From NCBI RefSeq assembly GCF_036186745.1, contig NZ_CP108086.1, forward strand, positions 1,922,001 to 1,986,000: a DNA stretch of 64,000 nucleotides, given 5' to 3'. A program made the position numbers and the translations under genes. This DNA comes from Microbispora hainanensis (lineage in GTDB: Bacteria; Actinomycetota; Actinomycetes; Streptosporangiales; Streptosporangiaceae). Of the stretch, positions 24,529 to 33,590 are shown piece after piece (the first letter of the stretch is position 1; each line of letters begins with the position of its first letter). The notes below the pieces were generated by a model. It ran no database searches, had not been told where the DNA came from, and saw only the letters and a program-made list of their open reading frames with translations.

Positions 24529-25011
24529 ATGTCCCATACCGAGATCCCAGAGAGCGAGCTGATCGAATACGTCCGTGCGGCGGTACGGATCAGCCGCGAG
24601 CACGTCGCCAAGGGCGGCATCCCGTTTTCCGGAGTGGTGGTCAACGACGGTCGTGTCCTCGGCATGGGCTTCAACCGGGTACGCGAGGACAACGACCCCA
24701 CCGCGCACGCGGAGGTGGTCGCGCTGCGTGAGGCCGCCGCCAAGTACGGGCTGCACGCCACCGCGGGGGCCACGCTGATCGCCTCCGGAGAGCCCTGCGC
24801 GCTGTGCTACATGGTTGCGCTGTATTTCAACGTCGGCCACATCGTCCACGCGGCCGACCGCGAGACGGCCGCCAGGTACGGCTTCGACTACTCGGGGTCG
24901 TACTCGATCTTCGCCAAGGACCCGGCGGCCTGGCCGATCAAGGTCACTTCGCTGCAGATCCCCGAGGGGACCAAGCCGTTCGAAGAATTCCTCGCCATGG
25001 ACCGGAGGTGA
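24529..25011 (+). CDS. nucleoside deaminase-like zinc enzyme (160 aa)
   Basis: It starts at ATG 24529 (MSHTEIPESELIEYVRAAV) after a GGGA site. It carries the cytidine/guanine-deaminase zinc motifs: NDPTAHAEVVAL (HAE with the proton-shuttle Glu) and SGEPCALCYMVAL (PCxxC). The rest (ETAARYGFDYSGSYSIFAKDPAAWPIKV) fits the CMP/dCMP and guanine deaminase branch. The substrate is unclear; in this setting it may modify a biosynthetic intermediate instead of salvaging bases. It overlaps no gene and is 2 bp before the DsbA-like gene, so both form one operon divergent from marR. Confidence 0.85.
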   Translation: MSHTEIPESELIEYVRAAVRISREHVAKGGIPFSGVVVNDGRVLGMGFNRVREDNDPTAHAEVVALREAAAKYGLHATAGATLIASGEPCALCYMVALYFNVGHIVHAADRETAARYGFDYSGSYSIFAKDPAAWPIKVTSLQIPEGTKPFEEFLAMDRR

Positions 25012-25013
25012 AG

Positions 25014-25670
25014 ATGACCGATACGGAGACCAGCAAGGTCGGTATCAAAGTCTGGTCGGATTATGTCTGTCCGTTCTGCATGCTGGCCGAGGGGCCACTG
25101 CACGAGGCCACCCACGACCTCGACGTCGAGGTCGAATGGATGCCGTACGAATTGCGGCCCTACCCGACCCCGACGTTGCGGCCGGAGGACGAGTACCTGC
25201 CGGCGATCTGGGAACGATCGGTCTATCCCATGGCCCGGCGGATGGGCGTGGACATCACTCTGCCCACGGTCTCACCGCAGCCCTACACCCGGCTGGCGTT
25301 CGAGGGCTACCAGTACGCGGCCGAGCACGGCAAGGCCGCGGAATACACTCCGCGCGTGCTGCGGGCCTTCTTCCAGGAGAACCGGGATATCGGTCAACTG
25401 GATGTCCTCGCCGACATCGCCTCAGAACTGAGCCTCGACAAGGCCGGTTTCATCAAGGCGCTGGAATCCGGGACGTACACGGAGACCCACCAGGAGGCAC
25501 TGCGGACCGCCGAGGCGCACCGCATCTCCGTCGTTCCCACGATCATCATCGGCGGGCGCCACCGCATCGAAGGCGTCCCCACCGCAGCCCAGATCCGCAA
25601 GGCCGTGCTCGACGCCCAGGCCGAACAGGCGGTCGCCCAAGGCGCCGCCTGCGGCATCGACGGGTGCTGA
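25014..25670 (+). CDS. DsbA/FrnE-family thioredoxin-fold protein (218 aa)
   Basis: ATG 25014 lies right after GGAGGTGAAG. KVWSDYVCPFCMLAEGPL gives the CPFC redox motif. The helical insertion and the cis-Pro strand (ISVVPTIIIGGRHRIEGVPTAAQIRKAV) match the FrnE/DsbA-like family. There is no signal peptide, so it acts in the cytoplasm. It ends ACGIDGC. FrnE-like proteins occur in polyketide and other clusters with uncertain roles such as isomerase or disulfide exchange. Cotranscribed with the deaminase gene. Confidence 0.85.
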   Translation: MTDTETSKVGIKVWSDYVCPFCMLAEGPLHEATHDLDVEVEWMPYELRPYPTPTLRPEDEYLPAIWERSVYPMARRMGVDITLPTVSPQPYTRLAFEGYQYAAEHGKAAEYTPRVLRAFFQENRDIGQLDVLADIASELSLDKAGFIKALESGTYTETHQEALRTAEAHRISVVPTIIIGGRHRIEGVPTAAQIRKAVLDAQAEQAVAQGAACGIDGC

Positions 25671-25869
25671 CACGACCCGGCGTTCAACTGGCCGGGTTCG
25701 CAGCGCCCGACTGTGCGACCGGCTCACGGTGACACCGACGACCGGACCACCCCGACTCCGCCCGACCTCCTGGCGCACCAGCGCTCTGCCGTGCCACCAC
25801 GTTCACATGGAACGGCGAACTCATGGCGGCCGGCCTCACAACCGGCCCCCATCAACGAAAGGACTGCTC

Positions 25870-26190
25870 ATGCAGTGGGTCTACCTCGCCATCGCGACCA
25901 TCTTCGAGATCACCGTCGCCATCGCGGCCGGAAAGGCCGAAGGCTTCAAGAACCGCAAGTGGACCATCGCGACCCTGCTCAGCGGTGCCATCGCGACCTA
26001 TTTCCTCAGCCAGGCTCTGCTGACCTTCGACGTGGGCGTCGGCTACGCCATCTGGACGTCCGTCGCCGGTGTCGGCATCACCCTGCTCGGCGTGCTGCTC
26101 TTCGGCCAGCGCCTGACCTGGCGCAAGGCGGTGGGCATCGCCGTCATCATCATCGGGGTCGTCGGCCTCCAGCTCAGTGGTGTCGCCTAG
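25870..26190 (+). CDS. small multidrug resistance (SMR) transporter subunit 1 (106 aa)
   Basis: It starts at ATG 25870 with AAAGGA 7 bp upstream. Four membrane helices are seen: WVYLAIATIFEITVAIAAGKAEGF with the essential Glu, WTIATLLSGAIATYFLSQALL, VGVGYAIWTSVAGVGITLLGVLLFGQRL (the SMR signature GYAIW), and AVGIAVIIIGVVGLQLSG. It is followed by a second SMR gene, a common sign of an obligate heterodimer. Substrate unknown; export of the cluster product or a related cation is likely. Confidence 0.9.
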   Translation: MQWVYLAIATIFEITVAIAAGKAEGFKNRKWTIATLLSGAIATYFLSQALLTFDVGVGYAIWTSVAGVGITLLGVLLFGQRLTWRKAVGIAVIIIGVVGLQLSGVA

Positions 26191-26237
26191 AGATCCCGCC
26201 AGCCTCTGACCCCATCCTCGCGAAAGGAATCGCGTAC

Positions 26238-26669
26238 ATGTCCGACAACAGCCGCTCATCGGCCAGCTCCTGGCTCACGCTCCTCCTCGCCGGAGGGTTC
26301 GAAATCGGGTACGCGCTCTCCGTCGGTGGCAGCCACGGCTTCACGCGCCTGCAGTGGTCGCTGGTCGCCGTCGTGTTCTTCCTTCTGACGCTCTGGGCGC
26401 TGAGCGTCGCGCTGCGCACCATCGACGTCGGTATCGGCTACGCCGTCTGGGCAGGAATCGGGGCGGCCGGTGCGGCGCTGCTGGGTCCCATCTTCTTCGA
26501 CGAGACCCTCACCCCGGTCAAGGCCCTGTGGTTGGCCATCATCATCGCCGGAGTGGTCTGGCTCAAGCTCGCCGACAGGCCTGAGAACAGCCGGGAGCCT
26601 TCGGCCGGGCCGCAGGACGCCCAGGGCATCCTCGCCGGCAAGCAGAAGACCCACGGCGCGCAACTCTGA
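26238..26669 (+). CDS. SMR transporter subunit 2 (143 aa)
   Basis: ATG 26238 follows AAAGGA by 10 bp. It shares the SMR layout: LTLLLAGGFEIGYALSVGG with the Glu, GIGYAVWAGIGAAGAALLGPIFFDE, and ALWLAIIIAGVVWLKLAD. It has an extra ~30-residue polar tail (ENSREPSAGPQDAQG...), unusual for SMR proteins. It lies 47 bp after subunit 1 and probably pairs with it in opposite topology. Confidence 0.9.
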   Translation: MSDNSRSSASSWLTLLLAGGFEIGYALSVGGSHGFTRLQWSLVAVVFFLLTLWALSVALRTIDVGIGYAVWAGIGAAGAALLGPIFFDETLTPVKALWLAIIIAGVVWLKLADRPENSREPSAGPQDAQGILAGKQKTHGAQL

Positions 26670-26855
26670 GGGCGATTCAGCCCACGTCCGCCGAACCACT
26701 GTCCACAACAGCGGTCGCTCCGGGCCGGGTCACTGATCCAGGCACTGCCTGCGGTCGGGAGCATGGTCAGGGTCCAAGCCTCGAACGGGGTGCCAGTGAC
26801 AACCGCCGCGATCAACGCCAGGAGTGAGGACCGCTTGGCGGCTCTCCGGGCCTGC

Positions 26856-27812
26856 TCAGCGCGTCACGTCCTCCCGGCGGGCGAGGAGACCGAGCTCGGC
26901 CCGGGTGGGCAGGCCCTCCCAGTCGCCGGAGACCGTACAGGCGAACGCGCCGACGGTGACGGCGGTGTCCAGCCGGACCTCTGGTGGCTCACCGGCGAGC
27001 AGGTCGGCCAAGTAGCCGCCGACGAAGGCGTCCCCCGCCCCTACCGGGTCGAGGACATCCACCGGTACGGCGGCACGCGTCAGGCGGCGCCCGTCGATGA
27101 CGGCGGCGCAGCCCCGCGCGCCCAGTTTGACGATCACCTGGGAGGGGCCGAGATCGGCGAGCCGGGCAGCCAGGTCGAGGGGGTCGTCCGTGGCCGACAC
27201 GAACAGCTCGGCCTCCTCGACGCCGGCGAAGACCACGTCGCTGTCGCGCAGGATGTCGATCAGTCCCTTGCCGGCCTGCTCGGGCGTCCACAGCCGTGAG
27301 CGGTAGTTGACGTCGAAGGAGACGATCAGGCCATGGTGCCGGGCCAGCCTCACCGCATGGCGTACGGCATCGGCGGCCGAGTCCGACAGTGCGGGGGTGA
27401 TGCCGGTGACATGCAGGAGCGAGGCCCGTGCGATGGCCTCCTCGGACACATCGGCGGGCCGCAGCCGCGATCCGGCGCTGCCCGCCCGGTAGTACCAGAC
27501 GCTGAGCGAACTACTGGTGCGCCGTTCCTTCACCATCAGCCCGGTCGGCGCCTGGTCGTCGACGAGGCCGCGCACCTCCAGGCCCTCGGCCCGCAGCTCT
27601 CGCAGCACCAGGTCGCCGAAGCCGTCCGCCCCCACGCGGCCGATCCAGGTGGCGGAACCACCGAGCCGCCGCACCGCGATCGCCACGTTGCTCTCGGCGC
27701 CGCCGATGCCGACGGCCATGTCGGAGGAGTGCCGCAACGGCCCGACGCGCCCGGCGGTGAGCCGGGCCATGGTCTCTCCCACGGTGACGAGCCCCCCGGT
27801 CCGCTCGCTCAT
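26856..27812 (-). CDS. kdgK: 2-keto-3-deoxygluconate kinase (PfkB family, 318 aa)
   Basis: The start is set at ATG 27812 (MSERTGGLVTVGETMARL) with GGAGGG 8 bp upstream; a GTG at 27863 with AGAGGA is an alternative. It has PfkB-family marks: AVGIGGAESNVAIAVRRLGG near the N-terminus and VDVLDPVGAGDAFVGGYLADLL with the catalytic Asp. Spacing and the neighbouring mannonate dehydratase and fructuronate reductase point to KDG as substrate, giving KDPG. It lies downstream of the GntR gene on the same strand and completes the hexuronate route. Confidence 0.85.
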   Translation of the reverse strand: MSERTGGLVTVGETMARLTAGRVGPLRHSSDMAVGIGGAESNVAIAVRRLGGSATWIGRVGADGFGDLVLRELRAEGLEVRGLVDDQAPTGLMVKERRTSSSLSVWYYRAGSAGSRLRPADVSEEAIARASLLHVTGITPALSDSAADAVRHAVRLARHHGLIVSFDVNYRSRLWTPEQAGKGLIDILRDSDVVFAGVEEAELFVSATDDPLDLAARLADLGPSQVIVKLGARGCAAVIDGRRLTRAAVPVDVLDPVGAGDAFVGGYLADLLAGEPPEVRLDTAVTVGAFACTVSGDWEGLPTRAELGLLARREDVTR

Positions 27813-27892
27813 GGACGGCCCTCCGAGAGGGAGCCGTTCCTCCCCCGGCGCTGCGGTGCTCACATGCGTTCCTCTCGTCGCGGTGGATTCAC

Positions 27893-27975
27893 GGGCTCAG
27901 GGGGGCCGGGCTCAGGGGGGCCGGGCTCAGAGGGGCCGGGCTCATTGGGGTTGGGCTCATCGGGGTTGGGCAGAG
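27893..27975. repeat. 15-bp tandem repeat (about five and a half copies)
   Basis: Units of the form GGGGGCCGGGCTCAG repeat at 27901, 27916, 27931, 27946 and 27961, two identical and three diverged (TGGGGTTGGGCTCAT and similar). The array lies between the KDG kinase start and the GntR gene, and its right part overlaps the GntR stop region. Confidence 0.85.
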
Positions 27976-28709
27976 GAGCGCCGGGTCTCGCGGCGCGGGC
28001 GGACCGGCACGTCGTCGTCGCTGAACAGCTCGGGATGCCGGGCCCTGATCTTCTCCACGTCGCTCAGCACCAGGCGCAGATGCCGCCGCAGCGCCTCCTC
28101 GGCGAGCTCCAGGTCGCGGTCCTCCAGCCGGTCGACCACGTCGGTGTGCTGGCGGATCAGCAGGTGAAGCTGCTGGGTGAGCGGTAGCGACAGCCGCCTG
28201 GCCCGGTCGAGCTGCGCCTTGGCCTGACCGACGACGCGCCAGGCGTCGCCGTGGCCGCTGACCGCCATGAGCCGCGCGTGGAACTCCTCGTCGAGCTGGA
28301 AGAAGGCCTCGGTGTCCGCGCGCTCTTCCGCGTCGCGTTGTGCGGAGAGCAGGGTGCGCAGGTCGGCCACGTCGCGGTCGGTGACCCGCGTCACCGCCTC
28401 GCGCAACGCGGCCATCTCCAGAGCCTCCCTGATGAACTGCGCCGAGGCGATGTCGCTGAACTTGATGCGCGCCACGAACGTGCCCATCTGTGGATAGACA
28501 TCGACGAGCCCCTCGTCGGTCAGCAGGATCAGGCTCTCCCGCACGGGGGTCCTGCTGACGTTCAGCTCAGCGGCGAGGTCGTTTTCCGACAGGGCCGCGC
28601 CCGGCTCCAGCTCGAGATTGATGATCTGGGTCCGTAGCAGTTCGTGCACGAGCTGGCGGGTGTTCCTGCCGCGAGCGCGAGCGGCCTGCAGTCCTTCCTT
28701 CGATGCCAT
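27957..28709 (-). CDS. GntR-family regulator of FadR type (FCD domain), hexuronate regulon (250 aa)
   Basis: The start at ATG 28709 (MASKEGLQAARARGRNTRQ) has AAGGA 8 bp upstream. The N-terminal winged HTH (LVHELLRTQIINLELEPGAALSENDLAAELNVSRTPVRESLILLTDEGLVDVYPQMGTFVA) is followed by an all-helical FCD domain with metal-binding His positions (EEFHARLMAVSGHGD; RQHTDVVDRLEDRD). It is divergent from the transporter/ManD/reductase operon and followed by kdgK. Regulators of this type (UxuR/ExuR-like) respond to hexuronate or its products. Confidence 0.9.
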   Translation of the reverse strand: MASKEGLQAARARGRNTRQLVHELLRTQIINLELEPGAALSENDLAAELNVSRTPVRESLILLTDEGLVDVYPQMGTFVARIKFSDIASAQFIREALEMAALREAVTRVTDRDVADLRTLLSAQRDAEERADTEAFFQLDEEFHARLMAVSGHGDAWRVVGQAKAQLDRARRLSLPLTQQLHLLIRQHTDVVDRLEDRDLELAEEALRRHLRLVLSDVEKIRARHPELFSDDDVPVRPRRETRRSSAQPR

Positions 28710-28724
28710 AGGAGTCCTTCTTAC

Positions 28725-28746
28725 CACTAGACAAAAGTGTCTGGTG
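28725..28746. promoter_or_regulatory. candidate GntR operator in the hexuronate divergent promoter
   Basis: CACTAGACA (28725-28733) and TGTCTGGTG (28738-28746) form an inverted repeat with one mismatch and a 4-bp spacer, 16 bp before the gntR start and 65 bp before the transporter gene. The position suits repression of both genes. Confidence 0.5.
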
Positions 28747-28810
28747 CACTTGTATGGTAGTCGACCACGTAACGAGTACGTAATCTGAGTCGTCTGCGAG
28801 GAGGCCGTTC

Positions 28811-30151
28811 ATGAACGATGGAGATGCAGTCGCGCCGAGGGACCTGCGGCGGACCGTCGGAGCGTCCGTCGTCGGAACCGTGGCGGAGTATTACGACTTC
28901 TTCATCTACGGCACCGCGTCCGCGCTCGCCTTCAACAAGATCTTCTTCCCCGAGGTCGATCCCGCCGTCGGGACGCTGGCGGCCTTCTCGACGTACGCCG
29001 TGGGGTTCTTCGCCCGGCCGCTCGGGGGCCTGGTCTGGGGCCACATCGGTGACCGGATCGGCCGCAAGCGGGCGCTGGTCTCGACGCTGCTGCTGACCGG
29101 CCTGGGGACCTTCGCCATCGGCCTGCTGCCCACGTACCAGCAGATCGGGATGTGGGCGACGGCGATCCTGGTGCTCGTCCGCCTCGTGCAGGGGTTCGGG
29201 GTGGGCGGCGAGCAGGGCGGCGCCGTGTTGCTCACCATGGAGGCGGCGCCGCCCGCCCGCCGCGGCTGGTACGCGAGCTTCGTGCAGCTCGGCAGCCCCG
29301 CCGCCTACCTGGTGCCCAGCGCGCTGTTCGCGGTGCTGACCGGTTCTCTTTCCGAAGAGTCGTTCCTCTCGTGGGGCTGGCGGGTGCCGTTCCTGCTCAG
29401 TGCCGTCGTCGTGGTCATCGGCCTGTTCGTCCGCCTGCGCATCGACGAGTCGGAGGTCTTCAAGGCCGCGAGGAGGAAGAAGCAGGCGGAAAGCGCCCCG
29501 CTGCCCCTGTTGATGCGCAACCACCGCAAGGAGGTGTTCGGCGGGCTGTTCACGAAGTTCGTCGAGGCCGCGGTGTTCCCCTTCTACACCGTCTTCCTCG
29601 TCTCGTACGGCAAGCAGCACGGCGTGGACGACTCCATGGTGCTCAACGCGGTCATCATCGCGATCGTGTGCGAGCTCATCACGATCCCGCTGATCGGCCG
29701 CCTCACCGATCGGATCGGCCGCCGCCCGGTCTACCTGGCCGCCGCCGTGCTGAACCTGGTGCTGATCGTGCCCGCGTTCAAGGCCATCGAGACCGGAAAC
29801 ATGGCCGTCATCGTGCTGCTCCTCGTCGCCGGTCTGGCGCTGGGCCACGCGGGGACCTATGCGCCGCAGGCGTCCTACTTCCCCGAGCTGTTCCCGGCCG
29901 CGGTCCGCTACAGCGGCGTCTCGCTCGTCTGGCAGTTCGGCTCGATGATCGCCTCCGGCCCCTTCACGGTGGTCGCGGCCGCTCTGCTGATCGCCGGTGG
30001 CGGCTCCTTCGGCTGGGTGGCGGTGTACGTCGGCGCTCTCGTGCTGATCAGCGTCATCGCGCTGTTCTTCATGCCCGAGACGGCGCCCGGCCGCCTGGCC
30101 GGCAAGGAGTACGCCGACCAGCCCCGCGCCGTCCAGACCACGGGCGCCTGA
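28811..30151 (+). CDS. MFS transporter of the MHS type, probable hexuronate/sugar-acid importer (446 aa)
   Basis: ATG 28811 lies after GGAGG. About twelve hydrophobic segments are seen, with the metabolite:H+ symporter signatures [17 protein letters not shown] near the N-terminus, [14 protein letters not shown], and [27 protein letters not shown], plus a second [10 protein letters not shown] loop. MHS members carry organic acids with protons. Context (ManD, fructuronate reductase, KDG kinase) suggests glucuronate, galacturonate or an aldonate as cargo. First gene of the operon. Confidence 0.85.
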   Translation: MNDGDAVAPRDLRRTVGASVVGTVAEYYDFFIYGTASALAFNKIFFPEVDPAVGTLAAFSTYAVGFFARPLGGLVWGHIGDRIGRKRALVSTLLLTGLGTFAIGLLPTYQQIGMWATAILVLVRLVQGFGVGGEQGGAVLLTMEAAPPARRGWYASFVQLGSPAAYLVPSALFAVLTGSLSEESFLSWGWRVPFLLSAVVVVIGLFVRLRIDESEVFKAARRKKQAESAPLPLLMRNHRKEVFGGLFTKFVEAAVFPFYTVFLVSYGKQHGVDDSMVLNAVIIAIVCELITIPLIGRLTDRIGRRPVYLAAAVLNLVLIVPAFKAIETGNMAVIVLLLVAGLALGHAGTYAPQASYFPELFPAAVRYSGVSLVWQFGSMIASGPFTVVAAALLIAGGGSFGWVAVYVGALVLISVIALFFMPETAPGRLAGKEYADQPRAVQTTGA

Positions 30152-30165
30152 GGGGAGCGGGATAT

Positions 30166-31377
30166 ATGGCGACCATTACCGACGCGAGGGTCATCGTCAC
30201 CTCGCCGGGGCGCAACTTCGTGACGTTGAAGATCACGACCTCGGACGGCGTGACCGGCCTGGGAGACGCCACCCTCAACGGCCGCGAGCTGGCCGTCGCC
30301 GGCTACCTGCGCGACCACGTCGTGCCGCTGCTGATAGGCCGCGACCCCGCCCGCATCGAGGACACCTGGCAGTACCTCTACAAGGGCGCCTACTGGCGCC
30401 GCGGTCCCGTGACCATGACCGCCATCGCCGCCGTCGACACCGCCCTGTGGGACATCAAGGGCAAGGTGGCCGGGCTGCCGCTCTACGAGCTGCTCGGCGG
30501 CAAGGCCCGCGAGGGCGCCATGGTGTACGGCCACGCCAGCGGCGGCGACGTCGCCGAACTGCTGGACGACATCGCGCGCTTCAGAGATCTCGGCTACCAG
30601 GCGATCCGCGCCCAGGCCGCCGTGCCCGGCACCCCCGGCAGCTACGGCGTCAGGCACGGCCGGGGAGTGTACGAACCGGCCAACGCCTCGCTGCCGGACG
30701 AGCAGATGTGGTCGACCGAGGCATATCTGGACTTCGCCCCCGGCTACCTCGCGGCGGTGCGCGAACGGTTCGGCTTCCACTTCCACCTGCTGCACGACGT
30801 GCATCACCGGCTCACCCCCACCGAGGCGGGGCGGCTCGGGCGGCGTCTTGAGGACCTGCGGCTGTTCTGGATGGAGGACCCCACCCCCGCCGAGCTGCAG
30901 GAGTCCTTCCGTCAGATCCGCCAGGCCACCACGACGCCGATAGCCGTCGGGGAGGTCTTCAACTCCATCTGGGACTGCCAGCAGCTCATTACGGAGCGGC
31001 TCATCGACTACATCCGGGTCTCCGTCGTACACGCCGGCGGCATCACCCACGTCCGCCGGATCTTCAACCTGGCAGAGCTGTACCAGGTGCGCACCGGCTC
31101 GCACGGCGCCACCGACCTGTCGCCCGTCAGCATGGCGGCGGCCGTGCACCTGGACGTGACCGTCCCCAACTTCGGCGTCCAGGAGTACATGGAGCACGAA
31201 CCGGTCACCCACGAGGTGTTCCGCCCCACGTACGAGCTGCGCGACGGCGCCCTCCACCCCTCCACGGCGCCGGGCCTGGGCGTGGAGATGGACGAGGAGG
31301 CCGCCGCCCACTTCCCGTACGAGCCGAAGTATCTGCCGGTCAGCCGCAGGGCCGACGGTTCGGTGCACGACTGGTGA
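30166..31377 (+). CDS. ManD-type D-mannonate dehydratase, enolase superfamily (403 aa)
   Basis: ATG 30166 follows GAGGGGAG. The sequence follows the ManD group: [59 protein letters not shown] (with the family His), [20 protein letters not shown], and [13 protein letters not shown]. The enzyme removes water from D-mannonate to give 2-keto-3-deoxygluconate; some members prefer D-gluconate or have very low activity, so the true substrate depends on the pathway. It sits directly before the reductase gene, whose GTG overlaps its stop. Confidence 0.9.
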   Translation: MATITDARVIVTSPGRNFVTLKITTSDGVTGLGDATLNGRELAVAGYLRDHVVPLLIGRDPARIEDTWQYLYKGAYWRRGPVTMTAIAAVDTALWDIKGKVAGLPLYELLGGKAREGAMVYGHASGGDVAELLDDIARFRDLGYQAIRAQAAVPGTPGSYGVRHGRGVYEPANASLPDEQMWSTEAYLDFAPGYLAAVRERFGFHFHLLHDVHHRLTPTEAGRLGRRLEDLRLFWMEDPTPAELQESFRQIRQATTTPIAVGEVFNSIWDCQQLITERLIDYIRVSVVHAGGITHVRRIFNLAELYQVRTGSHGATDLSPVSMAAAVHLDVTVPNFGVQEYMEHEPVTHEVFRPTYELRDGALHPSTAPGLGVEMDEEAAAHFPYEPKYLPVSRRADGSVHDW

Positions 31378-32801
31378 GCACCACCGACCGGCTCTCCCGA
31401 GCCACGCTGTCCCGGGTGCCCGAGCCGTCGCGCCCCGCGGTCGACCCCGCTTCGCTGCGACCACGCCTGGTCCACCTCGGCATCGGCGCCTTCCACAGGG
31501 CCCACCAGGCCGTCTACACCGAGGCGGCCGAGGCCGCGCATGGTGGCGGCTGGGGCATCGCGGGCGTCACCCAGCGCAGCCGTACGGTCGTGGACCGGCT
31601 TCGCCCGCAGGACGGCCTCTACTCCCTGGCGCGGCGGGAGCCCGGCGGACCCGCCGTCCAGGTCGTCGGGTCCGTCGTCGAGGTGCTGCACGCGGTCGAC
31701 GACGGGCACCGGCTGGCGGCGTTGCTGGCCAGCCCCGACGTGGCCGTGGTCACGATCACGGTGACGGAGAAGGGTTATCGGTGGGATCCTGCGACCGGTG
31801 GCCTCGCCGTCGGCGATCCGCTGGTGCGAGCCGACCTGGCGGGGGCGCCCACGCCGGCCACCGTGGTAGGACAGCTCGTCGCCGGACTGCGTGCGCGGAT
31901 GCGGGTGGGGGCTCCCATCTCCGTCGTGTCGTGCGACAACATGGTCGGCAACGGCGAGATCACCGGGCGGCTCGTCCGCGAATACGCCGCCGCGAGCGGC
32001 TGGCCGGAGCGCGATCGCCTGCTCGACTGGATCGACTCCACGGTCGCCTTCCCCTCGACCGTCGTGGACCGCATCGTGCCCGCCACCACCGACGCCGACC
32101 TCCGTACGGCCGCGCTGGCGCTGGGCCTGCGGGACGAGGGGGCGGTGGTGGGCGAGCCGTTCAGCCAATGGATCGTCCAGGACGCCTTCGCCTCCGACCG
32201 GCCCCGCTGGGAGGCCGCCGGCGTCACCTTCGTGCCCGACGTCCGCCCGTACCAGATGATGAAGCTGCGGCTGCTGAACGGCGCCCACTCGCTCATGGCA
32301 TACCTGGGGCTGGCCGCGGGGTGCGAGACCGTGGCCGACGTCATGGACACGCCGTGGGGCGAGCCGGTCGTACGCGCCTACACGGCCGAGGTGGCGGCGA
32401 CGCTGACCGGCGGCCTTTCCGCCGAGGCGTACACCGACGCCCTGATCGAGCGCTTCGCCAACCACGCCATGCGGCACAGGCTGCGCCAGATCGCCGCCGA
32501 CGGCTCGCTCAAGGTGCCCGAGCGCTGGCTGGCCCCGCTGCGCGAGCTACGCGCGGCGGGCGCGCAGACGCCGATGCTGGAGCTCGCGCTGGCCGCGTGG
32601 GCCAGGCACACCCGTGACGGCGAGCCCGACGACCCCGCCGCGGCGCGGCTGAGCCAGGCGTGGGCCGACCGGCGGGGCGCCGACGCCGTACGAGCCCTGC
32701 TGTCGGTCATCGGCGCCGACGACCTCGCCGAGGACGACTCCCTCACCGCCGCCGTCGCCGCGCACCTGGCCGACCCGCCGCGGCTCGGGTCTGTTCCGTA
32801 G
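31374..32801 (+). CDS. uxuB: mannitol dehydrogenase-family oxidoreductase, probable fructuronate reductase (475 aa)
   Basis: It starts at GTG 31374, overlapping the ManD stop (GTGA). It is a long-chain polyol dehydrogenase: [20 protein letters not shown] (NAD-binding), [25 protein letters not shown], and the catalytic region [21 protein letters not shown] with Lys and the NGxH motif. In this operon it would interconvert D-fructuronate and D-mannonate and so feed ManD. Mannitol or tagaturonate as substrate cannot be excluded from sequence. Confidence 0.85.
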   Translation: MSTTDRLSRATLSRVPEPSRPAVDPASLRPRLVHLGIGAFHRAHQAVYTEAAEAAHGGGWGIAGVTQRSRTVVDRLRPQDGLYSLARREPGGPAVQVVGSVVEVLHAVDDGHRLAALLASPDVAVVTITVTEKGYRWDPATGGLAVGDPLVRADLAGAPTPATVVGQLVAGLRARMRVGAPISVVSCDNMVGNGEITGRLVREYAAASGWPERDRLLDWIDSTVAFPSTVVDRIVPATTDADLRTAALALGLRDEGAVVGEPFSQWIVQDAFASDRPRWEAAGVTFVPDVRPYQMMKLRLLNGAHSLMAYLGLAAGCETVADVMDTPWGEPVVRAYTAEVAATLTGGLSAEAYTDALIERFANHAMRHRLRQIAADGSLKVPERWLAPLRELRAAGAQTPMLELALAAWARHTRDGEPDDPAAARLSQAWADRRGADAVRALLSVIGADDLAEDDSLTAAVAAHLADPPRLGSVP

Positions 32802-32873
32802 GTAGACGGCTCCGTCTCGCCGCCATCCTGGCGCGCCTCCACGACTCCGGCTTCCGGATCGTGATCCGCGGCC

Positions 32874-32891
32874 CATCCCCGCGCGGGGATG
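32874..32891. terminator. perfect 18-bp palindrome between convergent genes
   Basis: CATCCCCGCGCGGGGATG is fully self-complementary and lies in the gap between the hexuronate operon end and the convergent WxL gene end. There is no T tract; termination in both directions is inferred from position. Confidence 0.4.
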
Positions 32892-33026
32892 CTCCGTCGT
32901 TCTCGATCTCCTCACGCCTCGGCGTTGAGGTCGGCCCCGGGCCGGCCGTGCCCGTGACCTGGATACACGAGTTGTAATCAGGACGACGGTTGCATGAGCG
33001 TCATAAGTGGCCTCTTCGCCGCGTGA

Positions 33027-33590
33027 TCATGCCACGGAGTGGGTGATGACGCCGGTGTAGACACCGGTGGTCACACCGGAGAAGGGGATCGACAGCACCA
33101 GGGTGGGAATCCAGCTGGCTCCGTTGACCCCCGCCACGGCGGTGTGGGAGAACGCCGTTCGCTGGACGGCGAGGGTGACCCTGCTCGCGGCGGTCGGCTG
33201 GCCGGGGATGAAGGTTCCGCCGCCTTGGGTCGCCGTGGCCGGGCCGGACCAGTAGCTCATGTTGGCGCGGCCGATGGTGACCACCGGCGCGGTGGTGCGG
33301 GTGTAGTCGGTCGAGGAGACGGTGGCCGTCCACGCGCCCGCGCCGGGGTCGCGGTGGTCGGTCACCGTCACCGTGCCCATCTGCACGGTGCGCTGGCTCC
33401 CGGGCGGCCCGCTGCCGAGCGACACCGCGACGGGAGCGGTGATGGTCAGCTCTCCCGCCCTGGCCAGGACGTAGGTGGCCGGCGCGACGGCCGCGGACGC
33501 CGAGGGGGCGGGCACAGCGGCGGCCAGGGCGGCGGCCAGGGTGGCGGCCAGGGCGATCGCGATGGCGAGGGGGTTGATACGTCTGTGCAT
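33027..33590 (-). CDS. secreted WxL-like surface protein, copy 2 (187 aa)
   Basis: ATG 33590 has GAAGGG 6 bp upstream and directly follows the stop of the DUF916-like gene. A signal peptide is clear (MHRRINPLAIAIALAATLAAALAAAVPAPSASA, cut after ASA). The mature part is Thr/Ser/Gly-rich beta sequence (VTVTDHRDPGAGAWTATVSSTDYT; IPFSGVTTGVYTGVITHSVA*). It resembles the upstream protein at 34621-35139 closely in layout and in the final TGVITHSVA/SGTVTHSVA strand. WxL-type domains bind the cell wall non-covalently; the classic Trp-x-Leu is not evident. Role inferred. Confidence 0.7.
   Translation of the reverse strand: MHRRINPLAIAIALAATLAAALAAAVPAPSASAAVAPATYVLARAGELTITAPVAVSLGSGPPGSQRTVQMGTVTVTDHRDPGAGAWTATVSSTDYTRTTAPVVTIGRANMSYWSGPATATQGGGTFIPGQPTAASRVTLAVQRTAFSHTAVAGVNGASWIPTLVLSIPFSGVTTGVYTGVITHSVA

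Noticed and set aside
27893..27975. Possible CRISPR-like or coding repeat between kdgK and gntR
   Set aside because: Units are contiguous 15-mers without spacers, and the plus-strand frame through them runs antisense to the GntR gene.
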